Position numbers and translations under genes: made by a program
In this document: one piece after another, positions 11,152 to 22,199 of the stretch
How positions within the stretch are numbered: the stretch's first letter is position 1
Layout: each line of letters starts with the position of its first letter
The notes under the pieces: generated by a model
The model's input: the letters and a program-made list of their open reading frames with translations, nothing else
Told to the model about the DNA's origin: nothing
Database searches by the model: none
Assembly: GCA_037176885.1 (NCBI GenBank)
Contig: JAWWNJ010000072.1
Coordinates: 558,001-622,000, forward strand
Length of the DNA: 64,000 bases
DNA from: Favolaschia claudopus
Taxonomy: Eukaryota; Basidiomycota; Agaricomycetes; Agaricales; Mycenaceae
Reading direction: 5' to 3'

Positions 11152-12796
11152 AACAAGAAACTGTCGTTTCCAGTGGCCTCAGCCCCTCAGAACGCGAGAT
11201 CTATTGTGGAGGAGGTCGAGATCAATCAAGGTAGTCTCCCCCTTTTTCCCCCTCTTTTTCTCTTTTTTCGTTTTGAAAAAACGCGATCTTTTCATTCCGT
11301 CCACAGACATAGTACATGAGCCTGGATAAAAAGGGGAGCAAGCTCCCCCAACCAACACAAAGACCCAGATTTTTCTACACCAGACATGCAGGCGTCTCCC
11401 CGCATTTTGTCGCCTTGCCTCTTGAGGAAAGGAAGGGCAATGATGAGAATTTCCATATCTGGTATGATAAGTAAATTGATTTCGCCGCAAGTGTATGGTC
11501 GGACCGAACTTCGTGACAAGTCGGAGTCCCAATTTGGTAATTGATACTGTCAGGTCAGTTTTCATTGAGACATCTTGTAAATAGCATCATAAGAAGGTAA
11601 TCTACCAACGTACTGGAGCAAAAGTTTGAAAAATTGTGTTTTGGTATTTTGCACGCGCTTTTGATTGCGGATCACGCGTCCCTGTGGCTGTGCAGCGCCA
11701 TCAATCTCGCCCATTCATTGCCGATTTCGCGGTCAAGAGATTTGAAGACTCCTCTTTTGAACACTTAGTACCAGAATTGCAAAGGTTTTCAGTAGCGGCA
11801 TGACCCAAAGCTCCAAATCTTTTCCCCAGTGTTCACAGAGCGAAAATTGCAGCTTTTTATTTTTTTCAACCTTCGAGATTTGGCGGGTGGCTGTGCAATA
11901 TAAGGGTGCCGCATCGGGGTGACGTCTATCTTACACACAATTTTGAGTTTTTGCCAAGTTTTTGCTGTTAAAATTTCGCGTTTTTTTAACCCTAAGTTAG
12001 GAGTACCTCCGATTCCCCTGAACTAAAAATTTCACCTATCAACCATACCCAAGTTCCTGATAAATCTCGAATCCTGAAGGATTCTGAGCAAGATTCCGAC
12101 TGGTCATGAAGTTTTGGCCGCACTGACGATTCTGTCATGTGCTCCACCTCAAGAGACATCAGTGTTTTGACATTTCTATTGTGGTGTTGTACAATGGCAA
12201 AAAAGACCAAAAAACAGCTGACAATACGACAATGCGTTGCATCGACAACACGGATCACTTTTTTGACAACACGCAGTCTTGGCGAACTGGAAGTGCTTGT
12301 TAATGTCCCCGGATGCGCCGAATATCAATCGCTGGGGCATGGATGGCTCAATACTGGCCTAAGACATACCACCAGGCTGTATGCAGGTGCAGGGGAGAGG
12401 AGGGGAGAGGCGGAAAGTTGTGAGTTTTGGGGAGCGTGTTGTGCAACAACATGACAACGCCTAACAACAGGCACAATACGGCAATCAAAATGTTAAATTG
12501 CTGATGGACCATGCCGTGTCATTGCCGTCGACCCAAGTTTGGCTAAAATACAGCGCATCCAGCTCTATTGAGCGTCGAGATCAGCCTCTGGCGCGCCCAA
12601 GGAGTGCACGAAGTTAGTTCGACACGACATGCGTCGCAGATGCGCTCAAAGAGCCCGAGCATTGATTTGCTCAGCAGTGGAGCTGGTGATGTGAACGCCA
12701 ACAATGTAGACACAGATCGAAGAGTAAGAAATGCCGAAACCCGTATAATATTTACAAAACGGCTGTAAAAGGGGGAGCAAGCTCCCCCAATTATAT
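11152..12796. other. Intergenic, with two GGGGGAGCAAGCTCCCCC hairpins
   Basis: No supportable gene. Two copies of a short perfect palindrome flanked by A-runs occur at 11333-11348 (GGGGAGCAAGCTCCCC) and 12771-12788 (GGGGGAGCAAGCTCCCCC); a third, inverted copy is at 62374-62390. The rest is plain AT-rich spacer. Confidence 0.5.
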
Positions 12797-12999
12797 TAGA
12801 GAGTTTGTGCGAGCGACCCGGGTCGCTATTAAATCGCTTGGAACTCCACAACGAGCAGTCTCAGGTGCAAAATCCCAGCGACCTAGAAACACCCCAGGGC
12901 AATACTCTTCTAGGTCGCTTAGACTTCACACCTGGTATCGATTGTTGCAGAGGTCTGAGCGAATGAAAAGCGACCTGGGTCGCTCGCACAAACTCTCTA
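12797..12999 (+). mobile_element. MITE family A, copy 1 (TA-flanked, 203 bp)
   Basis: Ends are near-perfect inverted repeats: TAGAGAGTTTGTGCGAGCGA at the left, and the complement TCGCTCGCACAAACTCTCTA at the right. The ends themselves include the nested palindrome GCGACCCGGGTCGC. TA at both borders suggests a Tc1/mariner-type TA target. A second copy in opposite orientation is at 61677-61880; shared internal words include GAGCAGTCTCAGGTG and GGGCAATACTC. Confidence 0.85.
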
Positions 13000-13598
13000 T
13001 TGTTCCCGGAAAGTGTGCCAATCGACAGATCTCGCCGAGAGCTCTCAGCCCAGGCAATCCCGCCATTCCAAGGGTGCGGTCGCCAGACCGATTAAAGACG
13101 ATGGCCACGGCCAGTAAAACACTCGGCAATTTGAGGCTAATAAAGCCCTCGAAATGACCGATTTTTTGTCCTTGTGTGCACCCAGAGGACGCCGTCGACG
13201 CCCGCCAGAAGCTGTCAACCCATATGGAAGGGGGTATTGATGCACGTACTGGTGATAGTATGTCCGATATCGGACATCTGTTGTGCAGCATCATGCCATC
13301 GTCGTCAGCGTCCAGCTAGCAGCCGAGGGTGAGCCCCAGTGACCCAGGGATCCTGCCACATCCCACCACATTTGGTGACGAGAGTGTGATTTTTTTCGGC
13401 CCGAAAGCCCAGCCGCAGCTCAATAGCTTTTGTCTTGAGCCACTCATCTGGAGCCGCCTTTTCTGGTGTCGTGTTGTCCCTATCGCAGCCGCAGTCACTC
13501 GAGGAGTGGTTGTTGTCAAAAGAGTCGCGTTTATAAAAGTTCTTTTTTGAAGTTTTGAAGCCACGGAGTTCAAGAGTTCGCCACGTAGCACCGAAGAT
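13000..13598. other. Spacer upstream of the Zn2Cys6 gene
   Basis: Open frames on the minus strand (around 12926-13294 and 13305-13775) show no recognisable domain. Upstream exons or the promoter of the next gene may lie here, but none can be fixed. Confidence 0.3.
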
Positions 13599-13619
13599 TT
13601 GCAGCGTGACATAGAGCGC

Positions 13620-14931
13620 ATGTTGCTCGAAAATGTGCCTTGGACCGCACGAAAGAACGGAGGTACAGAGCTTCAGCAGTGTCTGAACCTTTGGGATATA
13701 GCCTTTGGTAAAGGCATGGATTATGCGCAGAAAAATGAAGAGCAGGTGAGAAAAGAACGGTATGAGGAAGGACACGCAGCGGGATCAAAGTGCTCTATGG
13801 AGGTTCCGGTGACGGAGGTTGTGGTGGATCGACAGAAGAACTGTGAGGAGGAGGGGATGTGGGGCTTCGAGGTGTGGAGACTTTATGAGGAGAAGACAAA
13901 ATCGAAGAAAACAAATGTGCGCGACTTATCGTCGACAGCGATTGCGGTTCAGACGGATCCACCGGTCCTCCATTCGGTCGCCGTCGATACCCCCTTCCCT
14001 TCACTGTCCGACGTCGCTACCGAAACCGACACACCCGCCACTGCGCCATTCGATTGGGCCGAACATGCCCAGCGCCAACGTGCGCATGGGCCCCGGGCTC
14101 CGCCGCCCACGAGAGACTTCTCTTCGCTTCGCTCCGGCCGTGCACATCCGTCCGCAAGCCTACACCGCATCGTTATTAACCCTCAGGCTGTACCTCACGG
14201 TACCCAACCATACCAGTCATACGTGAGGTTGGATTCCTCCTTGACCATGCCTAAAACTCAATTATTGCAGTGTGAACATTATAGCAATAGTCCTGTAAGC
14301 TCCGGACAACCGTTTGAGAGTCAGGGGACTCCACAGTACCATGAGAGCCCCTTTCCCCCCATTAATCCTAGAGCCTGTGACGACGTGGGTTTTATCAGTT
14401 AACTCTCTAACACCAGCCCATTGACGTTATGTAGCATCCCGGCACCTCTCGGGTCGAATGGTGCTTTCCACGCAATGGATTGCAAATATCGCGAAACCAA
14501 TACCCTCTGGTGCCCATGGCTGATCAGTGGCAGGGCTACAGCTTACCTTCTTTAGAGGACGCAGGGAATATTGATGCAGGACATACACATTTGCTGCAGC
14601 CACGAGCGTTTTTTGACAACATCACGGGTCAATTTCCTGTTACCCATGAACCTCATCGTTCGTCGAAGCCAGCTTACAAAAGCAACAATTCAAGACGGGC
14701 GGCAGGAAAGATTCAATTGCTCGCGTGTTTTTTTTTGTCGGGAGAAGAAAATTGGATGCGGCCGTCCTTGGCTTGATTCTTCGGATCAAACGTGCAAGTG
14801 AGTGTTGTGTTTATAGAGGTCTACATCTGATGTCAGAACCGCTTTATAGCCAGTGCCTTCGAAGGAACAGAATATGTGTGTATCCAACAGAAAATTTCCG
14901 AGGGCAGAATCGTTGGATTTCAAAGAAGTAG
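13620..14931 (+). CDS. Zn(2)-Cys(6) fungal-type protein, one-base frame slip
   Basis: Exon 1 (first ATG at 13620) encodes a charged helical N-terminus (KGMDYAQKNEEQVRKERYEEG) and a Pro/Ser-rich region. A roughly 50-nt intron ends at TAG 14434; exon 2 continues to about 14791, and exon 3 (from about 14842) ends at 14931. The last two exons build a Zn2Cys6 binuclear cluster: ACFF, CREKKIGCGRPW, DQTC, then CLRRNRICVYPTENFRG. Fungal Zn2Cys6 proteins are usually DNA-binding regulators in the nucleus; here the cluster is C-terminal. Within the cluster a run of nine T (14728-14736) puts the first Cys and the second Cys in different frames; eight T would restore one frame. Either a recent null allele or a homopolymer error. 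Function unknown beyond DNA binding. Confidence 0.6.
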
Positions 14932-15548
14932 GTTCTGCTCACTCGCAACAAAGGCCCACCGTGAAAAACGCGGAGGCCATGAACACGGAACGATATTTCT
15001 CGAAGTGGAACTATGTTTGAGCCCCTATATCTTTTTCGCCAGTTCAGATTGTAAAAAGTACTAGAAAACTCTACACAGCTGCAAAGATTTCCATCCGGAG
15101 CGAAGGCCCACAGTGCGACGGTATATGAACCATGCCCTGACCATCTCATATTCTCCTCCGACGGCTCGCTCTTGGAGAGGATAATCTCATGTTGGTAGCG
15201 TCGTTACGTCGCATATGCATATGTATCGCCATTCCGAGTCTTGATTCGGAACTATGTCATACATATTATTCTTTCACTTACAACGAGTGTAGTATTATTT
15301 CCAACAGGTATTAATAAAGCCGTTCACTCTATTCGTGTCCGTCTGAGTATTATTTCCAACAAAGAGGACCCCATAACGATGTGAGAGCTTGCTCAGGAGA
15401 TTGTCTAGAGTCCAAGGTAGCTTGATATAAAGCATTAATTGGGCGATCGCCAGTAAGATCAGGTGTGCGCTCCCGAGTCTCGTGTGGAGCGGGAGGTTGG
15501 GAGGTGGAACCAGACAGAATGGAGGTGTCGATGGTCAGACAAATTCGA
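14932..15548. repeat. Spacer with two GTATTATTTCCAACA ends (LTR-like)
   Basis: GTATTATTTCCAACA occurs at 15292-15306 and again at 15347-15361, 55 nt apart. Read on the minus strand it is TGTTGGAAATAATAC, the type of sequence that begins Ty1/copia LTRs in fungi. The two may be ends of degraded solo LTRs. No partner end or internal region was found, and no gene is seen. Confidence 0.35.
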
Positions 15549-15559
15549 CTATGTATGAT

Positions 15560-16105
15560 CTGACCAATCATCGGCGGGATCTTCCGTCTTAGGTTCGACA
15601 TGAAAATTCTTCACGAAAGGAAGAAGTTGGTGAGATGTGTATCGACCGGGAGAAGCCGTCTCGAGCGAAGTCCCATTGAGAATTACGAGGCCGTAAGCGG
15701 CGCAATGCGATTTCTTTGCCTCTTGTATTTGAAGTTGCATCTTCAGAGAGACGGGGCCAATCAACTTCAAAATCAGGCACTTGCTCCGAAGCGACGCGCC
15801 CGTTAATATCAGAAAGTAATGCCAGGGGTTTGTCTTCGCTTTGGCGCACAGTGCCGCTGTTTCCCAGAGCTGTTGAAAGCTCCTGCCCAACCTTGCCAGC
15901 GCGAAGTCGCCGGAGCAATATAAGCACCGATTAGCCACATGAAACCTAAATCGAGCACCAGGATATCGGGCGAGCTCAAATGAGATTTGGTAAAAATTAT
16001 ATCTTCTCGGAGTACCAACGCGATGCCTCCGGCTGCGCGACTGGCTTCGTAATATGGGATGCGCGGTAGCGATACCAGCGTGAACCCTTCCGGGAGAAAA
16101 ATCAT
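15560..16105 (-). pseudogene. LINE ORF2 endonuclease (EEP/APE-type) remnant
   Basis: Minus-strand reading with EEP endonuclease signatures: LPEGFTLVSLPRIPYYEA and AAGGIALVLRED (16105-15980), LIGAYIAPATSRWQ (about 15930-15890), then after a frame change LALLSDINGRV (the GDFNAR-type catalytic region) and NTRGKEI, and after another change GLVILNGTSLE with GRYTS. This enzyme nicks target DNA for LINE reverse transcription. The order of motifs is right but at least two frame changes break it, and no reverse transcriptase follows. The closing TSH-type SDH motif is not found. It may derive from the same LINE family as the ORF1 at 5.9 kb. Confidence 0.7.
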
Positions 16106-16230
16106 ATATCACGGCAAGAAGGAGATGTGGTCCGTCGTCCGAAACTTCCCCAACACCCTGCACTGCAGCAGTAAACCTACGTTCGTGTTTTACTTCTTTC
16201 ACATCTCGAAGCAGCAATTGTCTAACATCT

Positions 16231-16735
16231 ATGAGTCACCATTCCAAGGTTCCTAGCATCGAGGAGTTCTTGGGGAAAGCTCGCGAATCCATGCTGTTCA
16301 AGCATATTGTTAAAAATACTCAAGGCGTTTCGATTGGCCCTCTTGAATATTGCGGAAACGGGCATATAATCCGCACAGCAACTTCAGCTTTGTCAGTCCA
16401 TTTGTTACTTCTGACGATTTGAACTCACTTCTGCTAGTCTTGCTGTCTGTAAAGGGGATCCCTCTATCCCGCAGCATTTCGAAGAACGTCTATTGAGGGG
16501 ACTCAACCGCGTCTCTACCAAGCTCGAGGCTCCTGGCTCGCATAAGCGCAAACGAATGGCAAAGGAGAATAAGGCCTTGGGAACGAAGCTGTCGACTTTG
16601 AAGGCAGGCTATGCCAGGGCTGCGGAGACGAAGGGGGCGACGAGTAAAGGGCAAGAGGACGGTATAGCGGAGGAACCGAAGCCGAAAAGACAGCGCATGA
16701 GCGCAGACCAAAAGCTGGCACTTCAGAATATCTAG
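16231..16735 (+). CDS. Small basic protein, 152 aa, unknown function
   Basis: ATG at 16231 opens MSHHSKVPSIEEFLGKARES. A 46-nt intron (16392 GTCAGT to TAG 16437) joins in frame to a second exon ending at TAG 16735. The product would be 152 aa. The C-terminal half is rich in Lys, Arg and Ala with NLS-like clusters (HKRKRMAK, KPKRQRM), which suggests a nuclear or nucleic-acid-binding role. Both exons are free of stops and the join keeps phase, so the gene looks intact. No family is recognised. Immediately upstream, on the other strand, is the dead LINE endonuclease. Confidence 0.55.
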
Positions 16736-16977
16736 ACATCACACATCTGTATATTAAACATCATGTTCCATCGTCCCATTATATGCTACACTATCCCTAT
16801 CTTCCTCCTGTTATGTTTTCCAAAAGAAATCAAGCAACTTGTATCTACATTTCCCAAACTTCCACACCCGCAATTGAGTGTGACATATGTGACCATGTGA
16901 CACTGATGTCGCAGGAGAGAGGCCCAGAAACCAGGTAGGGCCCATTGGCTAAGCATTTTAGACCATTGCATATCAGT

Positions 16978-17238
16978 AGGCCCCCGGTCACTACCAAATA
17001 TGTCCGTCGGGCGACTTTGGCTGATTTACTCTATTTTTTGACATTGATGGCGCTCTGGAGACGTCAAAAAGGCGATTTTCTCCTGGAAATTGCGGGAAAC
17101 GCTTAGTTTTGAGCAGCTGCTTCACTTCAGCTACCCAGAACCTCCTTCCTGTGGCTGGCTCGCAAAATAGACCTCTGAAACTGGACGTTGTTTTACTCTA
17201 TGAGGGCTACGGACCTATATGGTAGTGACCGGGGGCCT
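16978..17238 (+). mobile_element. MITE family B (hAT-type), copy 1, 261 bp
   Basis: Starts AGGCCCCCGGTCACTACCA and ends with the complement TGGTAGTGACCGGGGGCCT. An exact 8-bp target duplication, ATATCAGT, flanks it (16970-16977 and 17239-17246), typical of hAT transposition. A second copy with its own 8-bp duplication is at 33467-33740. Internal words (GATTTACTCTATTTTTT, GGAAATTGCGGGAAACGC) are shared between copies. Confidence 0.92.
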
Positions 17239-17246
17239 ATATCAGT

Positions 17247-17582
17247 TCTATACAGTATAGTATGCTTCTGAGCTACCTACAACCTATCCACACATTCTGT
17301 GGAATATTTGGTGCAATAAGTGCTACACCTGTCACGGAGTGTCACGATATGTGACTTCGTGACTCACGCCGTCACTTCCAACGAGACGGCCGGTTTTCTG
17401 TCTTTTCCTCATAAGTTATTCGCACAAGAACTGGCAACAAAGTTCTACAGCAACTCAATTGGCTATCACAACCACTGTACAGTGAAGGCAATCCAATATA
17501 TTTATGTTTTCTTCGAATCCGAGCGCAATTTATATGAAATTTATACGAGGTAGTTGAATGCTTCGCAGAATGCAGAAGATTG
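17247..17582. other. Spacer
   Basis: No gene. It contains the region just downstream of the minus-strand gene that ends at 17583, so it likely holds that gene's 3-prime untranslated sequence. Confidence 0.3.
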
Positions 17583-19583
17583 TTACATAGGAGGCTTGGG
17601 CAACTTGTCGAGTTCAGCACGAGGGACCTCTGCTGCATTTGTAAGCAATCTTTTATTGCCAATGACACGAGGTAACATACCTTTCAGCACAACTTCCAGA
17701 CCTAATTCCGCAATCTGAGCCTCCGTATATCCAGCCTGGACATGATCAAGAGTCAAAAGCTGAAAGCGACATGCGAATAGAATGCTTACCGCCAGTTCCC
17801 AAAACCCACGCGCTGGGTCACGAACCATCTCCTCCTTTGGCGGCGTCCCAGGCTTGGTTCGGCGGGGGTAACGCCTTGCTTCCTCCTCCTCCTCAACAAC
17901 TTTGATTTTCTTCGGGACGTGGTCGTCGACGTCTTGAGGGGCTGAATCCTTGCCCTTACCTTTTGCCGATGTCTCGGAAGCCTGGCCTCTGCCTCTGCCT
18001 CTGCCTCTGCCTCTGCCTCTGCCTCTGCCTCTGCCTCTGCCTCTGCCTCTGCCTCTGCCTCTGCCTCTGCCTCTGCCTCTGCCTCTGCCTCTGCCTCTGC
18101 CTCTGCCTCTGCCGCTTTCACCAACTGTATTGCTGATAACGACTTGGATTGCCGGTGACGGAGGGAATCTCGACAGCGCAGCACGGCGGAAGACGGGAGG
18201 TCGGTACTCGTCCCTCCAGACAGTATGATTGCTCTTGAATTTCAACAGAGTGCTCATACCACGCCGAACGTCCCAGAGTTCGGCGAGCATCAGATTGAGC
18301 GCTGCAGCATCTTGCAATTCTTCCCGCACCACGACTCCATCTCTAGCAATGTCCAAAAACAGATCGCCATTAAGATTGAATGGCTCTTGCAACTCCCGTT
18401 GTATTGCCAGGAGGTGCAGCAGTACGGTGCCGACAGAGAAGACCCGTGCAATTTGTTCATCTTCGGAGACGTGGCGTAGCTTCGGCGATCTCAATAGGGC
18501 ATTCAATGGGCGCACCATGATCGCATCGAGCTCTGGAGTCGGGGTCAATCCATTCCCTTGCATCCAACCAGAAGCAGCCTCCGACCGTGTCGGTGTCTTC
18601 CTCATTCGTGCGAGTGCAGGCGGTTCCGCATCAGGATCTGGTGGTTTGATATATCTCTTGAAGTCTGAAATCACTGGGTGCGAGTCGCTGTACTGAGCGA
18701 GAAGCGTGGCAACGGGCTCCATCGCGGCATCAAAAATTCGATCCAATTCCGCGTCCTTGTGGGGGTAGTTTTCGTCCATATAGCGCGGCAGAACAATATT
18801 GGGAAGCTGGTTGTGTTTTCAATCGATTTGTTCATTAGTTCGAAGTTTCGGAAACTTACTTGTGCTTCAGTCAGCCTACCCGGGGCTTCCAGAAACTTCT
18901 TCACAAGGCGGATGTGGGCGCGAGAATAGAAGAACGTTAGGGCAGCGGCTTCATCATCATTGTTTGCTTTCCGGATGTTTTGGTAAGGTGGGTTTTCAAT
19001 GCAGTCAAGCCAGCGGAATTCGAACTCCAGATTCAATCCCTCGCGTTGGCGATGCCTCTGGACGAATGTAGCTGGAAACCACTTCGTCTCAGGAGCTTCC
19101 CACGAAGGCTGCGAAGTTGCAGGCATGAGAACGAGCTGTCCTGGGGTATATCTCAAATGGGAGTATCAGAAATGTAAGCGCGATTTGGCGAACCAGTGAA
19201 TGTTGAACGTACAATTGGCAATAGTCACAAGAAAAATTAATCGAAGAGTCCTTGTAATCAGTTGTCCCTTTGAAGTAACTGATGAGGCAGTCGATGTGCG
19301 CCCGATCTTCGCATTCTTTGCATTGGACTAAGCGCTCTCGGTCAGCGCCTTTCTCCGTATACCTTTCCTCGCATCCCTAACAGTGAATTTCAGTCAAAGA
19401 TTGGGACTCGTCTTTATGCGGTGCCGCTGAATCGTCCAATGCATCCAGAAGCATATCCCCCACATCATCATCATCATCGGGTTGTGAGGGATAGAATAGA
19501 GGGCTTGGGAGCGGCACCTCAGGATCAGCTTCCGACGCTTGTTTGTGTTCAGGTTCAGCGCAGAAAGCACAGACAAACTCCAA
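17583..19583 (-). CDS. PHD/reader-like protein with Arg-Gly repeat tract
   Basis: Minus-strand multi-exon gene. Near the N-terminus (19575-19210) spaced cysteines CAFC, CEE, CKECEDRAHIDC and CDYC look like a PHD-type zinc finger. Next (about 19160-18840) a region beginning RYTPGQLVLMPA with WFPATFVQRHRQ and FEFRWLDCIE resembles a Tudor/PWWP-like barrel. A long helical domain follows (MDENYPHKDAELDRIF..., 18779-18190), then about twenty Arg-Gly repeats (18112-17980), a basic/acidic linker (VPKKIKVVEEEEEARRYPRR) and three short C-terminal exons ending at 17583. This suggests a nuclear chromatin-reading protein; that is inference. Exons are open throughout. The true first exon is uncertain: the frame begins at 19583 after a TAG that could be an acceptor. 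Confidence 0.6.
17985..18113. repeat. Hexamer tandem array GCCTCT, about 21 units
   Basis: An essentially perfect (GCCTCT)n array lies inside the minus-strand coding exon, where it encodes alternating Gly-Arg. Unit purity is complete by eye. RG-rich tracts bind RNA and are arginine-methylation targets in many nuclear proteins. The array is expected to vary in length between strains, always in steps of two residues. Confidence 0.95.
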
Positions 19584-19822
19584 CTAAACGCTATCCCCCC
19601 AACGCGAAAAATCGGTCATTCCGAGGCTTTTCTGGGTGCCGAAAACGCGTTTTCCCGGCCGAGGGATTTCCCCTTGGAGAAGGGAAAACAATGGCCCACC
19701 GTGGGAATCTCGACCGTTTTGCCAAGGATTGCGGGCGCGGAAAAAACAAGCTCCCCTTTCGTAAGCCGGGTGCCGGCATTACAACGCATATTTCTTCTTA
19801 GCTCTCAAGTTCGCTGAATTAA
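19584..19822. other. Spacer upstream of the reader-like gene
   Basis: GC-rich stretch with several gaps-free frames but no domain; presumably promoter of the minus-strand gene or part of an old element. The segment CGTAAGCCGGGTGCCGGCAT (19760-19779) weakly resembles 62930-62946. Confidence 0.3.
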
Positions 19823-20326
19823 AGTCTGTTGGTTACCGCGCTTGATACCCGGCAGCCTGCGTTATGATGTCATGATGACCACAACACAGACAAATAACTG
19901 TTCAATACTGGCCTTTCGACGCGTTTCAACGCGGCATATGGCTCCTGAAGCCTTTACTTATGTTTCTCGTCAACATACACTGAATTTCTGCGGTTAAGAG
20001 GATGACCTCCGGCGCTTCGAGAGAAAAGGGCTTTCTTTGCACGTGCTGGGAAGCTGACGGCATCGGAGAACCTGTCCGAGGGTGCCGGAAACAGTAAACA
20101 TGGAACTTAGGCATGGATTTTTCTCCAGGTATCTGTGGAATCTATGATTATGCAAGCCAGAGAGTCAACACCGAATTTTCTTAGCACTTACGACGCGTTA
20201 AACGCGTCCTACTGACGCGCTTTGGGACATGTTATTAGCAGATGTCAAATACACGTGAGTTCCGCAAAAGGAAGCTTATATAATAACGCAGGCTACCGGG
20301 TAACTCGACGCGATAACCAACAGACT
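19823..20326. mobile_element. Non-autonomous TIR element, 504 bp
   Basis: Left end AGTCTGTTGGTTACCGCG with GGCAGCCTGCGTTAT further in is mirrored at the right end (ATAACGCAGGCTACCGGGTA ... CGCGATAACCAACAGACT, ending 20326). Internal ACGCGTT palindromes are also mirrored. No coding capacity. No clear target duplication was found. A related lone end is at 9946. Confidence 0.75.
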
Positions 20327-21641
20327 ACCCACGTACTACTAGCGTAGTACTGTGTTCTACTACCCATATCTAATATGTCGTATGTGGACCATGGTCCACA
20401 TAGGAGGGGAAGCTTGCTTAAATCCGTGTAGATGAGTACATATTATCTTCTTCATGTTCTGCCTTGTGAGGTGCCCAGTCGGCTGGCACGAAAAAAGTTA
20501 GGATACATTTCTGTACAGCCGCTGCTATACACCCATGTATTTCAATGTGTGCCTAGCCGCTGTGTAGTCGTAGTACATACAGTAAGCTCCGGAGAACTGT
20601 CGCAACTTTGATTTCTTCTCGACTCAACCCGATAGCGACTGATTGCGTTCGAGCCCCCTGGCGACAACGACATCACGATGACTTTGTTGCCTACAAATTC
20701 ACCTCTTCCACTGCTTTCAAAACAGAATACAGATGCTCGCAACCGTTGATAGAGTTAGACTGACGTTCTCTGAATGTACTCTACTACCCAGATGCACCAG
20801 AGAATGAGGGGTAGTCATTGAGTCCGAGCGCACACAAAGTGTGGTATACAAGGAGCCATACGCGTGACATTCACAACTGCGGCAATTTTCCCTTTGCTTT
20901 CACCCGAAAAAACAATCTTAATTTCACGCTGTAGAACACTTCATTAAACTCTCTAGTATACACCAAAAAAGCGTGAAATTTTTGACTTCCGTGTTGAAGA
21001 GAAAAGACGGAAACGCCGACTGTACTGTAAATATAAATTTTATCGGCTCAGAATCAAGCTATAGCCATCTTGGCTCACTGAAATTTGACTGTTATACTCA
21101 CAGTTGAACGCAGTCTGAGTCAAGTAACTTAAGTTAAGTTATAAATGATATCGTGCTGAACTTAGCGAAAACTTGAAATTTCAGTACAGTTGGATATGTC
21201 ATCATGCATTGGGTCGAAATGCATAATGCTCATTTTGCATCAGGTTTGGCTGTCCACCGAGTTGGTAGGCGGGGATTTTATGCAGTTTCCTCGTTTTGCA
21301 TATTGCATAAGGTTTGAAAGCATTTTATGCAGTTTGACATTGAGAATTTGATTTTTTGGGTACCATTATGCTTGCCAGCATGATTTGCGCCAAACTTGGG
21401 ATAGAATCGCCCTGTAACGGTACGCTCCCCGTACATTATTTATTTCCCTTTCTTTTCCATCCGTCCGACACTCATTAATATTCCGTGATCCCACACTCAC
21501 CGATGATCCACGCGCCAAGGGCGCCGCGCTACGAACCATATTGATTGTTGGATTTTAATTTGTTGCCATAAATTCACACTGACCGACTCCAGCGTGATTG
21601 ATAGTGTATAGACCTGTAATTCCGTAGTCAGTAGTATAGTC
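20327..21641. other. Gene-free AT-rich region
   Basis: No gene. It contains small palindromes (GTACTACTAGCGTAGTAC at 20332-20349; ATGTGGACCATGGTCCACAT at 20383-20402) and a stretch (21185-21345) where words like TTTTATGCAGTTT and ATTTTGCAT recur, giving a loosely repetitive composition. Confidence 0.5.
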
Positions 21642-21890
21642 TACTATTACGACCGATTGTTCACTGGGTGTCACCCGTCACCCACATTGTTCACCCAACA
21701 AGTTGTTCACAGCCCGGCAATCACCACAAAATTACCATATATGGAAATCCGGCGAACGCCGGACGAATTTTTTTTGACATTTTCTTGCCTTTTTGGGCCG
21801 GAAAACTGACCGTCACCCGTCACCACCCTCAAAATGGTTCAGTTCACGGGTCCCCGTCACCCGTAACGTGAACAACCGGTCGTAATAGTA
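21642..21890. mobile_element. TIR MITE, 249 bp (TACTATTACGACCG ends)
   Basis: Left end TACTATTACGACCGATTGTT and right end AACAACCGGTCGTAATAGTA are complementary with one mismatch. Short direct repeats of GTCACCCGTCACC type occur near both ends (21669-21683 and 21812-21826), and GGTGAC/GTCACC words are frequent. A CCATATATGG palindrome lies inside (21738-21747). No clear target duplication; no coding. Confidence 0.75.
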
Positions 21891-22110
21891 CAGTATCTTT
21901 ACGCCACTCATCCCGCTGGTCTGACTACCCACAAGGGGATACGGATCCGCGAAATCCATACTATACCCAAGGGGGAACCGGCATTCTGAAAAAATATATA
22001 GGGCCATTTTTTTTCTTTTCCGACCTCTGGACTGGACTAACTAACTACGTAAGCGCTATATACGGCAATATGTTCCCACGGTTAAGTCGCCGGAGTGCCC
22101 CACCTGAAGC
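21891..22110. other. Spacer
   Basis: No gene seen. TTTTTTCTTTTCCGACCTCTGGACTGG with ACTAACTAACTA (22008-22046) resembles the end of repeat family C and could be a decayed copy of that terminus. Confidence 0.35.
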
Positions 22111-22199
22111 TCATCCCGCAAATAAATTTATTGGAGGTCGAATTACTGTTCTCTGGCCTTGAGAGGAGTAGTCGGAGCAGGTTGTATGCTTTCCAACCT

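Noticed and set aside
12137..12454. 105-codon plus-strand frame with several cysteines
   Set aside because: Cysteines are scattered without pattern and the frame overlaps low-complexity DNA; no support for a gene.
17950..18228. Plus-strand frame of pure Leu-Pro repeats
   Set aside because: It is the shadow of the GCCTCT array; the minus-strand frame gives the supported protein with Arg-Gly repeats.
21185..21345. Possible tandem or CRISPR-like repeat of TTTTATGCAGTTT words
   Set aside because: Spacing and unit length are irregular, there are too few units, and the context is eukaryotic.
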